Assembly: GCA_964481445.1 (NCBI GenBank)
Contig: CAYZTQ010000048.1
Coordinates: forward strand, 1-14,579
From: UBA1038 sp964481445
Lineage (GTDB): Bacteria > Bacillota > Clostridia > Christensenellales > Aristaeellaceae
DNA: 14,579 bases
Direction of reading: 5' to 3'
The notes under the pieces were generated by a model. It was not told the origin of the DNA and searched no databases. It saw nothing but the letters and a program-made list of their open reading frames with translations. Shown here one piece after another: positions 14,558 through 14,579 of the stretch (positions are counted from its first letter, which is position 1; each line of letters opens with the position of its first letter). The translations under genes and the position numbers were made by a program.

Positions 14558-14579
14558 AAGGAAGCCGGTCGGCTTCCTT
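14558..14579 (+). terminator. Intrinsic terminator of the GH116 operon (cut by window edge)
   Basis: AAGGAAGCC (14558-14566) pairs perfectly with GGCTTCCTT (14571-14579) around a GGTC loop, 18 nt after the GH116 stop. The window ends inside what should be the T-tract, so termination is likely but not fully visible. Confidence 0.75.

Overview
The window looks like a piece of chromosome from a GC-rich Clostridia-type bacterium, perhaps a gut or rumen Christensenellales-like lineage; the placement is inferred from gene content and style, not from a search. The support is a clostridial-looking S21 protein, strong AGGAGG-type ribosome binding sites, sigma-A promoters (TTGACA/TATAAT), CUT1 sugar importers without local ATPases, and a LacI-family regulator. 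Genes are GC-rich, while the main divergent intergenic region is AT-rich.

Left part (1-3490), housekeeping: rpsU (ribosomal protein S21) has a clear promoter and a 12-bp-stem terminator. mnmG (tRNA wobble-uridine modification) has its own promoter and a 5'-end hairpin. A class I aminotransferase lies on the minus strand and converges on mnmG with only 9 bp between stop codons. A 380-bp divergent intergenic region follows (3491-3870).

Middle part (3871-7644): the first ABC importer comprises a family 1 solute-binding protein and two MalF/MalG-type permeases, read as one operon ending in an intrinsic terminator. No ATPase, hydrolase or regulator lies with it. A small P-loop kinase-like protein with its own extended -10 promoter follows.

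Right part (7645-14579): this is the most coherent system. A textbook promoter (TTGACA-17-TATACT) has a perfect 12-bp palindrome just past the start site. It drives a second solute-binding protein, a large intercistronic hairpin, two permeases, a LacI-family repressor and a cytoplasmic GH116 (GBA2-like, DUF608) glycoside hydrolase, with a terminator at the window edge. The likely logic is that a glycoside is imported intact, hydrolysed in the cytoplasm by the GH116 enzyme, and sensed by the LacI protein acting at the promoter palindrome. The substrate is not visible from sequence; beta-glucosides or beta-xylosides are the family-based guess.

Both solute-binding proteins have signal peptides ending in AxA and no lipobox cysteine, which is unusual for a typical monoderm Firmicute. 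No tRNA, rRNA, CRISPR array, insertion sequence or phage feature was found.
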